The notes: generated from the letters alone by a model not told the origin. A DNA stretch of 64,000 nucleotides from Euptelea pleiosperma (GCA_035048495.1 CM068551.1:12464248-12528247); one strand, 5' to 3'; positions 1 to 12,300 are shown, numbered from the stretch's first letter. Numbers and translations are program-made.

Positions 1-460
1 ACTTGATTTCTAGAGGTTGATTGAACATTTTCTTTTTTCATCAAGATTATTATTATCATTGACTATTGCTCAATGTGCAAGCATAATGAAGAGTCTATTA
101 ACCACCTTTTGTTACATTGCGATGTAGCTAGGGACTAGGGAGGTTTGGTCCTTTCTTTTAGAGTTCAATATGATATAGGTGATATTGGGCTCTCTTCTAG
201 ATCTGCTTTTCAACTGGCACTCTAGTGAATTTTCCTCTAGAGGGCGGATTCTATGGTGGATGCTCCCTTTTGCGAACATTTGGGATATTTGGAGGGAGAT
301 AAATCAGAGAATTTTCAAAGGCAAGAGTGAAGACTTGACCTCGATCATCCTAGACATTAAGGGGATGATGTTCTTGTGGTCTAAGGTGTTTTGGAGTGTA
401 GGGGGCTTTTCTTCGAAGATTGTCTTTCATTGGAACCTCCTTTGTTCTAGGGATGCGTGA
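1..460 (+). pseudogene. L1-type LINE reverse transcriptase, 3' end relic
   Basis: Plus-strand translation from about position 60 gives the zf-RVT zinc-binding region found at the C-terminus of plant L1-type LINE ORF2 proteins. It has a C-x2-C pair (CSMCKHNEES), then NHLLLHC, then after a stop at about 138 the stretch ILWWMLPFANIWDIWREINQ and RIF typical of this region. The fragment continues upstream of the window. The internal stop and loss of frame around 138-180 mark it as dead. No poly(A) tail is visible after 460. Family membership rests on the Cys-His pattern and the W-rich IWREIN/RIF motif. Confidence 0.75.
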
Positions 461-2701
461 CAAATGACAGAATGGAATATTACACTCCATTCTTTGGGTA
501 TTACTATGAATACACAGGGGGGCGAGGCCCTTAACATTAATGACTTAGCACTTGTAAAAGAAAACCATACTTGGAACCTGATCTTGATCTGATCTCTAAT
601 TATTCTTTGAGAAACCTCAAGGGGATCATTGTGTGCTTTAACATGCAAAGGTCTTCGAGTTGTTGTCAAATTCCATAACTAACAGCTAGCAAATTTGGCA
701 CCCACAAAACACTAAAAGATAAGAGGACAAAACTGTCCTTGAGGGAAAACCAAGAAAAAATCAATACACCCTTCACGAGTAAAAAGAAAAAATACCCTTG
801 AAAGGAAAATACAAAACGACTTAAACCCCCTGTGGTTTGCATAACAAATCTTTGGACAAGTATGGAATATTTGAGAACCTACGCAATAGTTGGAGCAAGA
901 ATCACACTGTACAGTTAGTGTCTCCAAGGGTCACTAGTTGAGTTCCAAATTACACAAAGCGAGAGGATATGGGAACAGGAGCGAGTTACCAGGTGTTTTA
1001 AAGGAAGCGTTCGTACAATAAGAGAATTATATTATTTCAAAAGTATACATATATATGATATTATTTGTCACAGGTCCAAATAATGACAAAGTAGAGACGG
1101 ATAAATTCTATTTGGATTTTATAATGTTAGTTTTTGTCGTAGAATGCATCATCTTCATAACTTCTTAAAGTTTTTCACAACATAAGATGATTAAGATTTG
1201 TTTCCGAAATTTCCTATGAAATACTTGTTTAGTGAATCGATCGTATGTCTAAAACAAGTTCGGGTCTCTGTCAACTTAGAACCGTGAGTTCGAAGAGCTC
1301 CCAAGTCAGAACCACAATTCCAGCATTACCCTTTTAAGGTTGAGTTTTTAACAAGATACATGGAAAATCAAAAAAATCGATAAAAGTTCAAAGCCAGTCT
1401 CACCCTCCCAATGTTCTAACAGAAGCTCATCTAGCACCTTTTAAAGCGAGGTAGGAGAACTTATAATGCATAACCGATTTGCCACGCTAATAAATCAAGA
1501 CTCAACTGAGTTGACTTAATGGCAAAGATGAGGCTCAATTTCTCGAAATGTCTAATAATGTAAAACAAAGATAGTTCTTTTAAATGGTGCAAGTCGTTGT
1601 ATTCCCCTCTATAAAAATGCCATGACCCATCTGAGTCACATGGTTCCCAAGTCTGAAAAAACATATTTAGCCGTGTCAATGAGTCAACGCACTGACTTTC
1701 CCAACTATGAAGCAAAGCTGAAGAAAAACTATTTACTTTCATTATTGCTCCAAACTACAATCCATATACTTTCTACAAATCGCATATCACCCAAGCTCTT
1801 TTCTTCATACCTGTTAGACCTCTTGCTGGCACAAAAGGCTTTTCAAGTTTACTTGAGAATGAGAGATCAACAGCACAAATTTCCTTCTACTGCCCCATGA
1901 TTATTCATCCTCAAATAGAAAAGAAACTTTACAACCTGGTGTAATTCAATGGTTGATTCAGTTATCCATATACAGTGAAACACACTGTTGTGGACTGAAT
2001 TTATTTATGTCAATAATGGACCTCTAACAGTCGACCAATCCATTATTGATCAACCAAGGAAGAAACATGGTCTCATTAATGATGGTAATGCTTATATTGG
2101 GCTGATGTCTGGTGTCCTATGCATCCTTTTACCCTTCCACTTCTATAACACTAGATGCCGAAACAAAGGCCAGTGATTTGTTTTCAGGAGTCGGTTTGGT
2201 TTCCTTTGACAGGATGTATACCTCCTTTCTTGCTATGATCCATCCAAAAGTTGGTCTACAGATTAAACGGTCAGGTCGATAAGGTGCTGCCACCTGTGTG
2301 GAGTGCATTATAGTAGTAGCATCATACTCGGAACACAAAAAATCATCTTTCTTCATTAAAGGAGATAATTGTAACTTTTAGAGTGTTGCTATTCTAGGAC
2401 AAAGCATTCATAGTTGAGATGCTTATAGAGTTGGGCTGGTGGAAGTAGAATTTAGAACCAGACTCTAGTTTAATAATAGCAATGATCAAGTGCCAACCCC
2501 AGACACTGCCGAAACAATAAAAGACAGGATATGCATTGTGCGCCACATAGACAAGAGTGACACAATATAGATGTCATTTTCCAATTCTCCAGGCTGCAAT
2601 GTTCCACATTGCACCAAATACATCGCATTTAAATAATAATTATGCATTTCAGTTAAACCAACATCTAATAGCCTACTAGCAGGCTAGCTGTAGGTGCAGT
2701 G
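461..2701. other. No gene recognised
   Basis: AT-rich DNA with only short ORFs (all under 95 codons) and no recognisable domain, RNA gene or terminal repeat. The missing 3' exons of the minus-strand BSD-domain gene could lie here or in 3751-4330, but I could not identify them. Confidence 0.5.
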
Positions 2702-3750
2702 TGCATACAGTCCTGGTTTAAAAAGGCTATTGAGACGTACGCCGCGCCTCAAGGCGAGACGCCCAAAAATAGCCTCGAGGCTATAGCCTCAAGGTACATA
2801 ACTGAGGCTTAAGCCTCAGTTCAATGAGGCTCGAGATGCAATTGAGGCTTAAGCCTCAGTTTGCACAGTAAATGCTAAGACTATGGACCCTTTTTTACTT
2901 ATTTCCTTTTTTTATCCAAAATACCCTCTCTACTAGATCTGTACATACCATAACATCTATAACCTCTTTGTGTATAGCATATTAAGAGTAATATGTGCAT
3001 GATGAGAATTTATCTATGCTTGAGAACCATTGTAAAACAAGAGATGCTGACAATTAGGACTATAAAGAGTCCAAGAGAGTAAAAACAGCTTAAAATTAAG
3101 ATTAAGGTAAATAATCAAATAAATTGTAACTAGCCAGCCACTATCTAGTAGCAGGGATAAAATATCAACACAATAGTAACACAAAATGAGAAGAGTACTT
3201 GAGGTCTTGATGAGTGAAAGCACATGCAAAGGCATATATAAACTGAGAGCCTAGATAACATGCCAACAACCTAATGGTTAAGACTTGGGCCATAAAAAAC
3301 AGTAATGAAACAAAACAAGATCAGGACTGTTAGGTTGTCATTTCAATAATCAACCATTATAGAATAACTGACTTCAAAAATACAACATTCACATAATGTT
3401 ATTACTAACTAAATTATAAAACAAAATCAACCATAAGAATGGAGAATAGACTAGGATATAATCCAATTATGAGCACACTTATACTACAAAATGAAAACAA
3501 ATATGCCACCTTTCCATGTCAGGCATTCCCGACAGTGTCACTTCTAAGGTAAAAGTTATAACCACAATTACTTTTATGCTTATTTAAGTTATTTTTTCAC
3601 ATGGTATGTTGTTTCTGATTTTTGTAGAATAGATTATATCTTTTTAGAATTTTTTAAGCACTTTTCTTTCGAAAATGAGGCTTACGCCTCAGTAACACCT
3701 CGAGGCTATGCCTCAGTTCCCAAATTAGCCTTTTTATACTTTGCATACAG
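2702..3750. mobile_element. Non-autonomous DNA transposon (hAT or Mutator type) with 9-bp TSD
   Basis: The 9-mer TGCATACAG occurs at 2702-2710 and again at 3742-3750, flanking a 1,031-bp element (2711-3741). The ends carry imperfect inverted repeats: TAAAAAGGCTA near 2719 and its reverse complement at the right end (about 3726-3736). Subterminal DNA is rich in short palindromes built on GAGGCTTAAGCCTC (2800-2860) and variants at 3675-3715. No transposase is encoded; the internal ORF of 73 codons has no known match. A 9-bp duplication suggests Mutator. An 8-bp reading (GCATACAG) would suggest hAT, and arrays of subterminal motifs are common in hAT elements. Confidence 0.7.
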
Positions 3751-4387
3751 TGTTTGAATATCTAGTGTTAAAAGTAACTTCTAGCAAAATAATCGCATAA
3801 GATCTGTTTCCAGCTAGGTGGCTGTCAAGAATCAGCTTTTATGCTCGTTTTTGTTTTACACTTGCTAGATTTTGGTAGTCTACAATTCAGCTGATCCATA
3901 TTAAACCAAATATCCAATGACACCAAAACACTTGACAATTTTTCTAGAGAAAAGATAAAGAAATGCGAAGGGATCAAAGGACAGGTTAAGCTTCAATTTT
4001 CATTATTTTTTTAAGCAATCAATATTCAAAAGACTAATGGGGAATCAATTCACCTTGCACAATCAACTTGGGGAGACCCTGAGTTTTAAGGTTTAAGTTG
4101 TCTTAGAAACCCATCAGCAGTTGAGCCTGCCCAAATGGTGGGAAGCTTGTCTCGATGCAGAAATCCATCTTCAGATCTCTAGCATGATCCAAATCTAAAC
4201 AAGTTTACCTTCTGCAATTCAAACTGTTTTCACCACGTCGCCACCAACACCTGTAACTTCAACCAATGGAAGAGGAAAACTAATGACACTAACATGACTG
4301 TATAACCAATACTGATATAAGCTAACCTCAGCTATGGAATTTAGCACAACAATGCATGGAAGAGTATTATGGAGAACATTTTGGTAC
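3751..4387. other. No feature recognised; likely intron or 3' region of the BSD gene
   Basis: If the fourth BSD exon is not spliced but read through, its frame would stop at 4341-4343. No further acidic C-terminal exon of the expected type could be found here. Confidence 0.3.
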
Positions 4388-7300
4388 CTTCTCCCCCATC
4401 TTTACTTCCACCATCACCCAAGAGAGAACCCAACTCGTGCTCCAAAGAATCAGGTGACACACTTGTTGCTTGTTTTGCCTCTGCCATCTCCACTTCAAAA
4501 GCAGCGTCCAATGACTTCTCATTTTCCTTTCCCATCCTCTTAAGTTTCGCATGTCGTATCGCACGCATCTCATATCTGATATTCACCCAGTGTGACAAAT
4601 TAAAGCAGATTTTCTATAAGACAATAAAGGACAAAGAAAATGATAGAGAGCAAGATTGAAAGAGTCAGCTAGTGTCCATATGCACATTTGAGAAAACACG
4701 AATTGTAGAATGTTAAAAGATTTCAAAAACTGTGCCCTACAATGTCTTCCTTAGCTCTCAATCCAAACTGACCAACAAAAAAAAGTGTTTTAAAAGGGAG
4801 AGGCATGAAGCTAGGCATCAGGACACTGAGACTCAATAGGCACAAGCCTCAGACTCCCACCCCTCTTTTTAAATGAACACTGCAAATCCCAAGATAAATG
4901 GGGCTATTTGGTACACTGTGGCAAACCAATACTCCAATCTAGTTTGATGATCAAAGATTTATCCTACATTAAATAGCTTTTCAAAAATACAGATACAGCT
5001 ATACATCCAATATGTTAATACCATGTGTAGGAAGATGTAGGATGTAAACGGTATTATGGTATTTGTAGGGATGTAATAGGTATTTTCCATTTTCTGGATT
5101 TGGCATAATGATGCATGTTAGGGGTATTTTTGTCATCATAATTGCCCAGCCTATTATGGACAGTTATGTAATTGTACATCTCAGTATAAATAATATTTTA
5201 GGATAGAGAGGACTTGCACACACTCTCTCCCATTCTTCCTCTTCTTTCTTTCTTTAGTCGTACATGGTATCAGAGCTTCTAGGCTCAATAACTTTGTAAC
5301 TCCTTACCCAATTCGCGCAAGACCAGAGGGCTTTTGTTAATTGCTATTGGTACCACATACGTGATCAACCGCTACATCATCACTGACATCAGCAGGCCGT
5401 ATCTTTGGCGTCGACAGGCCATCTGGACTGAACACATTAAATCTGGTATAGGTCGAGTTGCTTTTCTCTGCTGCAACAAAATCTTCAATTAGTTTTTCGA
5501 TTAGAGTTCATTTGATTAGCCTTTCAATTTTTTGGGGTCTTGACAGTCTTGTTCAAAATGCTTAAATAGGACAGCAAGGTGTATTTCCCATGATTTCATC
5601 CATGTCAACCTATTTCTTCGTGTCTATTTGATGTATTTTGGGTCATCTCTCCCTTATTTACAAGTATATGGCACTTGCTCATAGTGTATTTGGAGTTATG
5701 ACGACTTCTTGATCACTCTCTTGGGTTAGATTCACACCTCAAATTCATTTTTTATGAACAGTCCCTATTTTGATGTTCCTACATCCTTTTTAATCTTGTT
5801 TTACTGTTTGAGTTCCTCCACACTTGTTAGTAACTTATGGATAGTTTTCTTTCCCCAAATTCACAAATTTGAAGGCATATTATGTCTCCTTAGCGCTTCC
5901 TTTGTCTCTGAACTTTTCTGGTCATACCTATCCGGTCTTTGTAGATTTGCCCTTTGAGATTTTATGGCTAAAGAGACTTCTACTAAGTCCGCCATGGACT
6001 CCAGCATTGAGTGGATCCCTTTTATTACTTTGGGGGGCACAAACCTTATCCAAATTACTACAATTCGGTTAAATGGAACAAATTACTAGCAATGATTAGA
6101 ATCCATCAAAGTTTGCATTACTTCTCGATGGGGAAGGTATCTCAGCCTTTGGAGGATGATCCTCAGTTTAGTGTGTGGAGGCCCACAAATAGCACTGTTT
6201 TGGGTTGGCTCCTGTACTCTATGGAGCCTCATGTGAGCAATGGACTTTGGAAGTCTAGAACTGCCATAGAAGTATGGGATATTTTACTCAGACTCACTCA
6301 TGCCGGGATAATGTAGCACGGATTTATCAACTTCATCATCAGATAGCATATTTTACTCAGGGGGGAGAGAAGTCTTAATGAGTACTTTGCAAGGCTACAA
6401 GCCTTGTGGAACGAGTTTGATTCTAATGCGCCCCTTAGTTCTTTCGTCCTCAGGATGCTACGAAGCAATGCCATCATTTGGAGAGGCTTTGGATTTTTCA
6501 ACTTCTTGGAGGCTTGAGGGACAAGTATGAGGCCACTAGAGCCCAAGCTCTCAACCAGCTCATTGTTCTTACTTTAGCTCAGGCATACTCCTTTATTCAG
6601 AGAAAGGACGAGCGACGTTAGGCTATGAGGATGACAATTCCAGAGAGATCAACTTTAGTGACTAAATAGGGTTACCTAAGCCAAATGAGTAAAGGCCGAG
6701 GTGACAGTCAGATTAATGTAGGGGCGTGCATCACAGATCCAAGATGATCACACCTTAGGAGCTCCCTCCCGTGGTAACTACACAAGCCCTGGGATAAGGG
6801 TACTCAACATCAGCCACTAGGTAGCCAGCAGGAACAAAGATGGTGCACATATTGCCAAAAGCCAAATCATATACGTGAGACTTGCTGGCGCATACATGGT
6901 CGATCTTCTCGTGGCAGTGCACATTTATCTTCCACCACTACGAGTGGTGGAATTACTCCCACAACTGTGCCATTGTCAGATCAGACCTATCAAACTTCCT
7001 CCTAGAGTCCCATTATTCAGATGACAGAGTACCAACTCCAAGAGTTGATGACTAATTAGCTGGTTGCTACTCCCACAACTTTGCCATTGTCAGATCAGAC
7101 CTATCAAACTTCCTCCTAGAGTCCCATTATTCAGATGACAGAGTACCAACTCCAAGAGTTGATGACTGATGAGCTGGTTGCTAGGAGGAGTTCATCAACC
7201 CTTGCTCGTGTCTTTTCTGGACATTCAGGCATTGACGGCTCCTTCTCTCATGTCATTGACTAGCTCCTCCTGGATCATCAATTCAGGAGCCACTCATCAC

Positions 7301-10300
7301 ATGACTGGTATGTCTAATCCTTTTAGTTTTATTAATCCCCTTCCTACACCTACTTCTGTCCAAGTAGTTGATGGATCATATCTACCATTGCTAGTCGTGA
7401 AACAGTTTGTGTTTCTCCTTCATTGTCCTTACTTCGGCTTCACATGCTCCTAAACTCACTGTTAAATTGGTCTCTATTAGTTCAATTACCAAAAATTTGA
7501 ACTAGAATTTAATTTTCTTTCCATTCCATTGTATTTTGCAGAACATGTGCACTAGAAGGATGATTGGTTTGGACCGTGAGCACCATGGGATGTATCTCCT
7601 ACAAAAGACCTCCAGCTTGGGAGAGGACTACTCTTCTCAGATGGATGCTCCTAGAGACCTTGCTATGATGGGGCATTGTCTCTTATGCCATCCTTCCTTA
7701 GCTAACCTTAAGCTTGTTTTTCCTTCTATGTTTTCCTTTGTAAAGACACTTGAGTGTGAAACTTGTCATTTATTGAAACATTTTTGCACTTCTTTTCGTG
7801 CTAATGGAAGCAGATGTGGTGTTCTTTTTGCTAATTCATTGTAACATTTGGGGTCTTCCTTTTACATATCTCTTTGGCTACCATTACTGTGTCAAGGTCA
7901 ATACCATGGCCCCAACAAGTTTTGTGCTTTCCACCATTTTTAGGAACCATGACACAAGGAGGTGTTGGTCCTTAAAGCACTATATCTACAACCTCGTCAA
8001 GGACTGGCATTTTGAAGCAGTATATTATTTAGGGGGAAGAGGCAACACAAACCAAGGAAGCATGATGGCAGGCACCTCAGCAGGAGAATCTGCCGTAATT
8101 GCTATGAAATACACTCAAGTTGCACAAACCTTGATGAGTCATGGAGTTATCAGAGATTCTCAGATCGTCTCCTCTAGAGGCGGCCACACAGACCTGTTTG
8201 ACTTAAGAAGAGCAGGAATGTCAGAGCCGAGATGGATGACGACAAGATTTGTAGGAGAGGTATATTTGCTAAACCGGACAATTGCTAATCGACTAATAGA
8301 AAGAGAAGGTCAACTAAGACAATAGGAAAACTTTCCCAAGCAAATAATTTCAATAAACTTAGATAAATAACAAAGATAGAATTTTTGTGGGAGTATATCT
8401 ATATATAATTATTTCCATAAATGAAAAATTACACGCAATTTCACACGCCTTTGTAGTACCCACATGGAGATGAGGGCGATTTTTTGTGAGAATAATATCC
8501 TCATCGTGGAGATCATCCTCACAAAAACAAAGCCGATTCTGAAACTTCTAACCCTATCGACGGTCCAGAATTTATTAATTTGTGATCTACTTTTCATAAT
8601 GCTATAAATATCGAAATGGGCTGATTTTTGGTGAGGAGATTATTCTCACCAAAAATCAGCACTTTACTCATCTCCATGTGGGCCCCACATAAGGTGTCAA
8701 ATGGCTTGTCAAAATAATATATAATATATATTGTATTTCTTTTTTTTATAAGTATAATATATATTGTTATACACACTAAATTATCTCAAACCTTCTACTT
8801 TGAAGTTTGAAGACTACTAAGTTTATAGATAGGCCTAAAGACTTGCCACTTCTAATTTCTCCCTACTTAAAATAACAAGAAACTTCTAGAAGAAGAAACT
8901 TACCTTGTAAAACTCCTAACACCCAAGTTACTAGTTTAAAACACTTTCCAAAATTTAAAACATAACCCTCCTTCCACACAATAAAATCACTCTCCTTCCA
9001 CTAGGACTCCAAACTAAGTAACCATTCCCCTTTCATTTCCTTTCAAATTCCATTCCCAGAAATAGAATTTTAGTACCTTCAAGTTACTGTTCGTGTCGTG
9101 GTTCATTGATTCAGGGAATAGATGACATTACTATTTCTTTTTCTTTTTTAGTTATTTCTCTTGGGTTGCATGATATCATTGGGTCAACACATGTCTGCCA
9201 TGTTTTAAGAGGCAAATCCATTAACTGTTCAACTTAAACTTGGGAATATTTAAAATAGTTTGGACAATCATCAATTGTTTTAAAGCTTCCCAATTTAGAG
9301 AGTCAACATTCTGGCTCAGGCTCAGGCTCAGCTTCATATATAACTCTTCTTTTTTTACCCTATTCCTTGGTTTTCCTGATGATAACTCGGGACTCAAAAC
9401 AAAAAACGAAAACCTTAACCGCTCTCACTAAGGAAGGTTAGAATACAAATTGACAAGATATTATTGTATAATATTCGGCTAGAAACACAGATATTATTGT
9501 ATTGAGAATTGTATTGGCAAAACTTGTGTTTAAACATACTTATCCAAAAAAAAACTTGTGTTCAAACATAATTGACAAGAACAGCTTCAAATGAAAGCAA
9601 CAAGCACACTCATAAGATGCAATCATCAGAAAATTTAAATTTTACCCTCAAATAAAAGTTAAGGGACACTAAGATTCAGAAATTTAGATGCACGTATAGC
9701 TCAAAGAAAACTCTAGCTGTTAGGATACTAATGTACTTCATTACCAAATAACTAAAACAATTTAGATCAAATTTGGCATCAGCTTAGTTTCCTTTTTTAT
9801 TCAAATAACTGAACATGTAATTTCATTGGCTACATTATTTTGCTTTAAAGAAACACAAAAGAAAGATTGTTTCAAATATAAAAGGGAAATACTTACGGAG
9901 CCACATAGCTCTTGACAAGCATAAAATATATTTTCCAAAATTGTCTCTCCTTTAAGTGGCGAGGACATAGAGCATATCTAAGTTGTGAAATTTCCTGGAA
10001 GAATAAATAATAACGAAGTTAACAAACAGAAGCACTACAGTTCCCAAATATAAGTATAAAGTTAAGTTGAAAAGGCTACTACAGGCAAGGACAGAGATGC
10101 ATTCAAAACCAAATAACATAGAGATCTCAAATATATTAGACTCAAATAATAGATATTAAGATGAATGCAAACTGTACAACAAAAATTTCCATTCACTACT
10201 CAAATAAGAAAATATTCGAAATTACTGTTGAAAGATATCTGAAATTAGATATTATTCACAAACTTCAATAAACACAGTATTATGAGAATTTTTTTTTGAT

Positions 10301-11857
10301 AAGTAGTAAAATGAGAATTTCATGCATAGGTTTCAGACCGAAGAAGCATCTAGAGTTGTAAAAAATCTCTAACTTCCTATTGCAATGAAATCTCGTGTAT
10401 CTAGGAGTACACAAATCAACCGATTACCAAACTAAATGCACAATTTCCACACTATCCATCTTGTCAAGAAAAATAAATAAATAATGTGTTAAGAATTCAT
10501 AATCTGAACTTTCATATGCAACCCACTCCCCTATTCTATTTAAAGAGAAAGAAATGAATCAATGCATAAATCTTTTGAGACACTAAAGGAACAACATTTT
10601 AATGATCCTAAAACAATAAGGTGATGGGAAAGGAAGCCACAAGAAAAAGAGGGTAACCTGATAATATTCTTTCACAGAAATAGAAAGAGAAGAGGGTTAC
10701 GTGATGATATAAGAATCTTGGTCTTTGTGAGAACTCTTATCCATGAGTATCCCTTATGAGTCTGGAGTATTTCTTAAGAGTAGTTTCAGTACTTTTCCTT
10801 CTTCTCCATGTATAGAGTACTCAAACTGAGTTAAGTTGAGTCACCCAATACTCAATCAAGTTTTGAAACTTCAGTTTCATATTCCAATTATATTATTTGC
10901 CAAGTCACTATTTTCTCTTAGGACATTTGATGCTAAAAACCATGTTCAAGCCCTAGGCAACCATCCCCATTAAAGAATATCATGTTCTCAACAATTAGGG
11001 ATGGAATTGATTATCATACAGCCCCAAAGGAGAAAAGCTTTTAATTTTTTTCTTTTGGTAGGAAGGGAAAGGCGTTGACATTGCAAGGTATTACAATTAG
11101 CAGTAGTTTTCAATGTGTCAGTTAGGCTAAATGAATTTGAACACACTACCATGATATATGCAAACAGAGCATCTCATGCAACATTTTCAATTTCGGTGAC
11201 ATCTTGAAAATTTGTGATTTTCTTTGGATTTTAAGCAATTTCGAGATTTTAAAATTTAGACCAAGTCATAATTAAACTTTCCAGTATCTTATTAACCAAA
11301 ATTGCAGTGAAGTTTCAAGATTTCTTTTCACTTTCAGCAAGCAAGGACAAAATCGATACTAAAACTAAGGTTAGAACTTAGGAGTTAATCCCTGAATTAT
11401 CATCCATAAATGTGCTTCAATTACGCAACCTTGAATTTGGAGAGCACAAGGATAGCGTGCCGCTCCTGCCATTCAGTGAGATCCTTATGAACGTTAGCGG
11501 ACGTCATCAGAGAACCATCAGCAGCGGTATCTGTTGTTGTTCCCTGATCATCTGCAACACCTCAATATATGTGTTTCTGAATTGAATAGATTACAGATTG
11601 AATTTAAAAGAATTCCGAAAAAAAAGCATTTTAGTTAGACAGCTAATTAGTTAGTTACCTTGGAGAGAGAAATTCTTGAAAGTTTCTAGGGTGAAGGACT
11701 GGAGAAAGCCCCGCAAGTGCTCCGTCACTCCCAGTTCTTCTTCTTGTTGTCGTTCTTCTTCTTTCGCATAATGGTTGATACTGTTGGTGGGAGCAATGGA
11801 CGGCTCTGATTTGTTCTTCTTCAATAGAGCTTTCCGAAACCATGAGGAGAGGTCCAT
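4388..11857 (-). CDS. BSD-domain protein, four exons assembled, 3' end uncertain
   Basis: Exons on the minus strand are 11857-11659, 11551-11430, 9994-9897 and 4575-4388, all with GT-AG borders and matching phases (1, 0, 2). They give 202 residues. The protein starts MDLSSWFRKALLKKNK, has a Glu-rich stretch at about residues 32-44 and LTEWQERHAILVLSKFKEIS before the core. The BSD core lies at about residues 95-150, with the RQFWKIYFMLVKSYV stretch and the adjacent Phe126-Trp127 pair that marks this domain. A basic run (KLKRMGKENEK) and an acidic, Gly-rich tail follow (ELGSLLGDGGSKDGGEG). BSD domains occur in TFIIH p62, synapse-associated proteins and plant proteins of unknown role. The start is the first ATG of exon 1, in the context expected for plant homologues. 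Either splicing at 4387/4386 leads to a further exon that I cannot find, or translation runs to the stop at 4341-4343 (217 residues). Intact frames across all four exons suggest a live gene. The wide gap between exons 3 and 4 is explained by transposon insertions. Confidence 0.85.
5036..5264 (+). repeat. 5' LTR of Ty1/copia relic
   Basis: The right boundary is fixed by a primer binding site that begins at 5265, directly after ...TACA. The LTR is short (about 230 bp) and has a TATA-like AGTATAAATA at about 5183-5192. The left boundary is the TGTAGGATG at 5036; TGTGTAGG at 5024 is an alternative. No matching 3' LTR was found in the window, so the element is truncated. Confidence 0.65.
5265..5276 (+). 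other. Primer binding site, initiator tRNA-Met type
   Basis: TGGTATCAGAGC follows directly after the LTR end. It is the usual PBS of plant Ty1/copia elements, complementary to the 3' end of initiator tRNA-Met. Confidence 0.85.
5277..7890 (+). pseudogene. Ty1/copia gag-pol relic (gag, protease, GAG-pre-integrase)
   Basis: The gag reading frame opens at an ATG at 5964 (MAKETSTKSAMDSSIEW) and runs through the copia gag pattern RLNGTNY, then (in shifted frames) WLLYSMEPHVSNG and KSRTAIEVWDILLRLTHAG. A CCHC knuckle, CTYCQKPNHIRETC, is encoded near 6846-6890. The protease site reads SSWIINSGATHHMTG (about 7267-7312), so the catalytic Asp of the usual DSGA is Asn here. GAG-pre-integrase follows (GHCLLCHPSLANLKLVFPS, then the CETC-type motif) and sequence like the start of integrase fades out near 7890. 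There are many stops and shifts, and the reverse transcriptase is absent. The element is inserted in the sense opposite to the BSD gene. Confidence 0.8.
6957..7184 (+). repeat. 114-bp tandem duplication inside the copia relic
   Basis: The stretch starting TCCCACAACT at 6957 recurs at 7071, a period of 114 bp, and the copies are nearly identical (GTGCC against TTGCC near the start, CTAATTAG against CTGATGAG near the end). It falls between the zinc knuckle and the protease site, so it arose after or during element decay. Confidence 0.8.
7905..8325 (+). CDS. Unidentified ORF, about 140 codons, in the intron of the BSD gene
   Basis: An open frame from the ATG at about 7906 (MAPTSFVLSTIFRNHD) to the stop at 8323-8325 encodes a dense, non-repetitive protein with the motif MMAGTSAGES, then SSRGGHTDLFDLRRAG and a C-terminal NRTIANRLIEREGQ. 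Codon use looks coding and the GC content is above that of its flanks. It begins where copia similarity ends. GTSAG is also the nucleophile turn of peptidase S51/cyanophycinase proteins, but the residues around it do not otherwise fit that family. It could be a captured host exon or an old endogenous viral fragment. I do not recognise the family, and no function is assigned. Confidence 0.45.
8440..8705. mobile_element. MITE with long inverted arms (same family as 42797-43151)
   Basis: The left arm reads ACCCACATGGAGATGAG then ...TTTTTTGTGAGAATAATATCC. The right arm is its inverse, ending CTCATCTCCATGTGGG, with CTGATTTTTGGTGAGGAGAT inside. The same phrases occur in the MITE at 42797-43151, where the termini and TSD are clear. 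Here the outermost ends are eroded and no target duplication could be fixed, so the limits are approximate. Confidence 0.6.
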
Positions 11858-12300
11858 ATCTTGCCTAAGAGACCTAGTGATACTGAGTTTCGAGTTGTTT
11901 TACAAACAAGTAAATAAACCCTAAAGTTGCAGAAGAATGAAAATCCAAAAAAAAAAAAAAAAATTCCTAGAATTAAAACCTCTCCAACGGAGATGTATAT
12001 CAAGCAAACCCTAGATTTCCTAAGAAACGATAACACTATTCCCCAATCATAACGTTGCAGAAGCACAAATAATGTTGCTTGGACTTGGAGAGTGATAGTC
12101 TTTACAGTTAGGATTTTCACCAAAATCTATATTTTCGCGAAAAAAAAACAACAAACCAACCCCTAGCTTTTCAATGCTTAAGCAATGTTATCACTGGTGA
12201 AAGTTGGTAGAACAATGGCGATACCTACTCGCTCTCGGCGAAGAGGAAGGAGGAAGAAGTGGGAAAGAAGAAAAGTAAAAGCTGGGTAGCGGTTTTTTTT
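11858..12300 (-). promoter_or_regulatory. Upstream region of the BSD gene
   Basis: This is the stretch between the start codon of the BSD gene and the left edge of the MULE. It contains pyrimidine-rich sequence on the minus strand (complement of 12230-12285), as expected for a leader or promoter. No definite TATA box or transcription start can be named. The MULE edge lies only about 450 bp upstream of the start codon. Confidence 0.35.

Larger units (their letters stand above)
4576..9896 (-). other. Intron 3 of the BSD gene, enlarged by transposons
   Basis: This 5.3-kb intron runs from the donor GTAAGT (minus strand, 9896-9891) to an acceptor CAG at 4578-4576. It contains a Ty1/copia relic (5036 to about 7890), an unidentified ORF (about 7905-8325) and a MITE (8440-8705). 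The remaining stretches 4576-5035 and 8710-9896 hold only short AT-rich sequence with no feature I can name. Confidence 0.8.
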
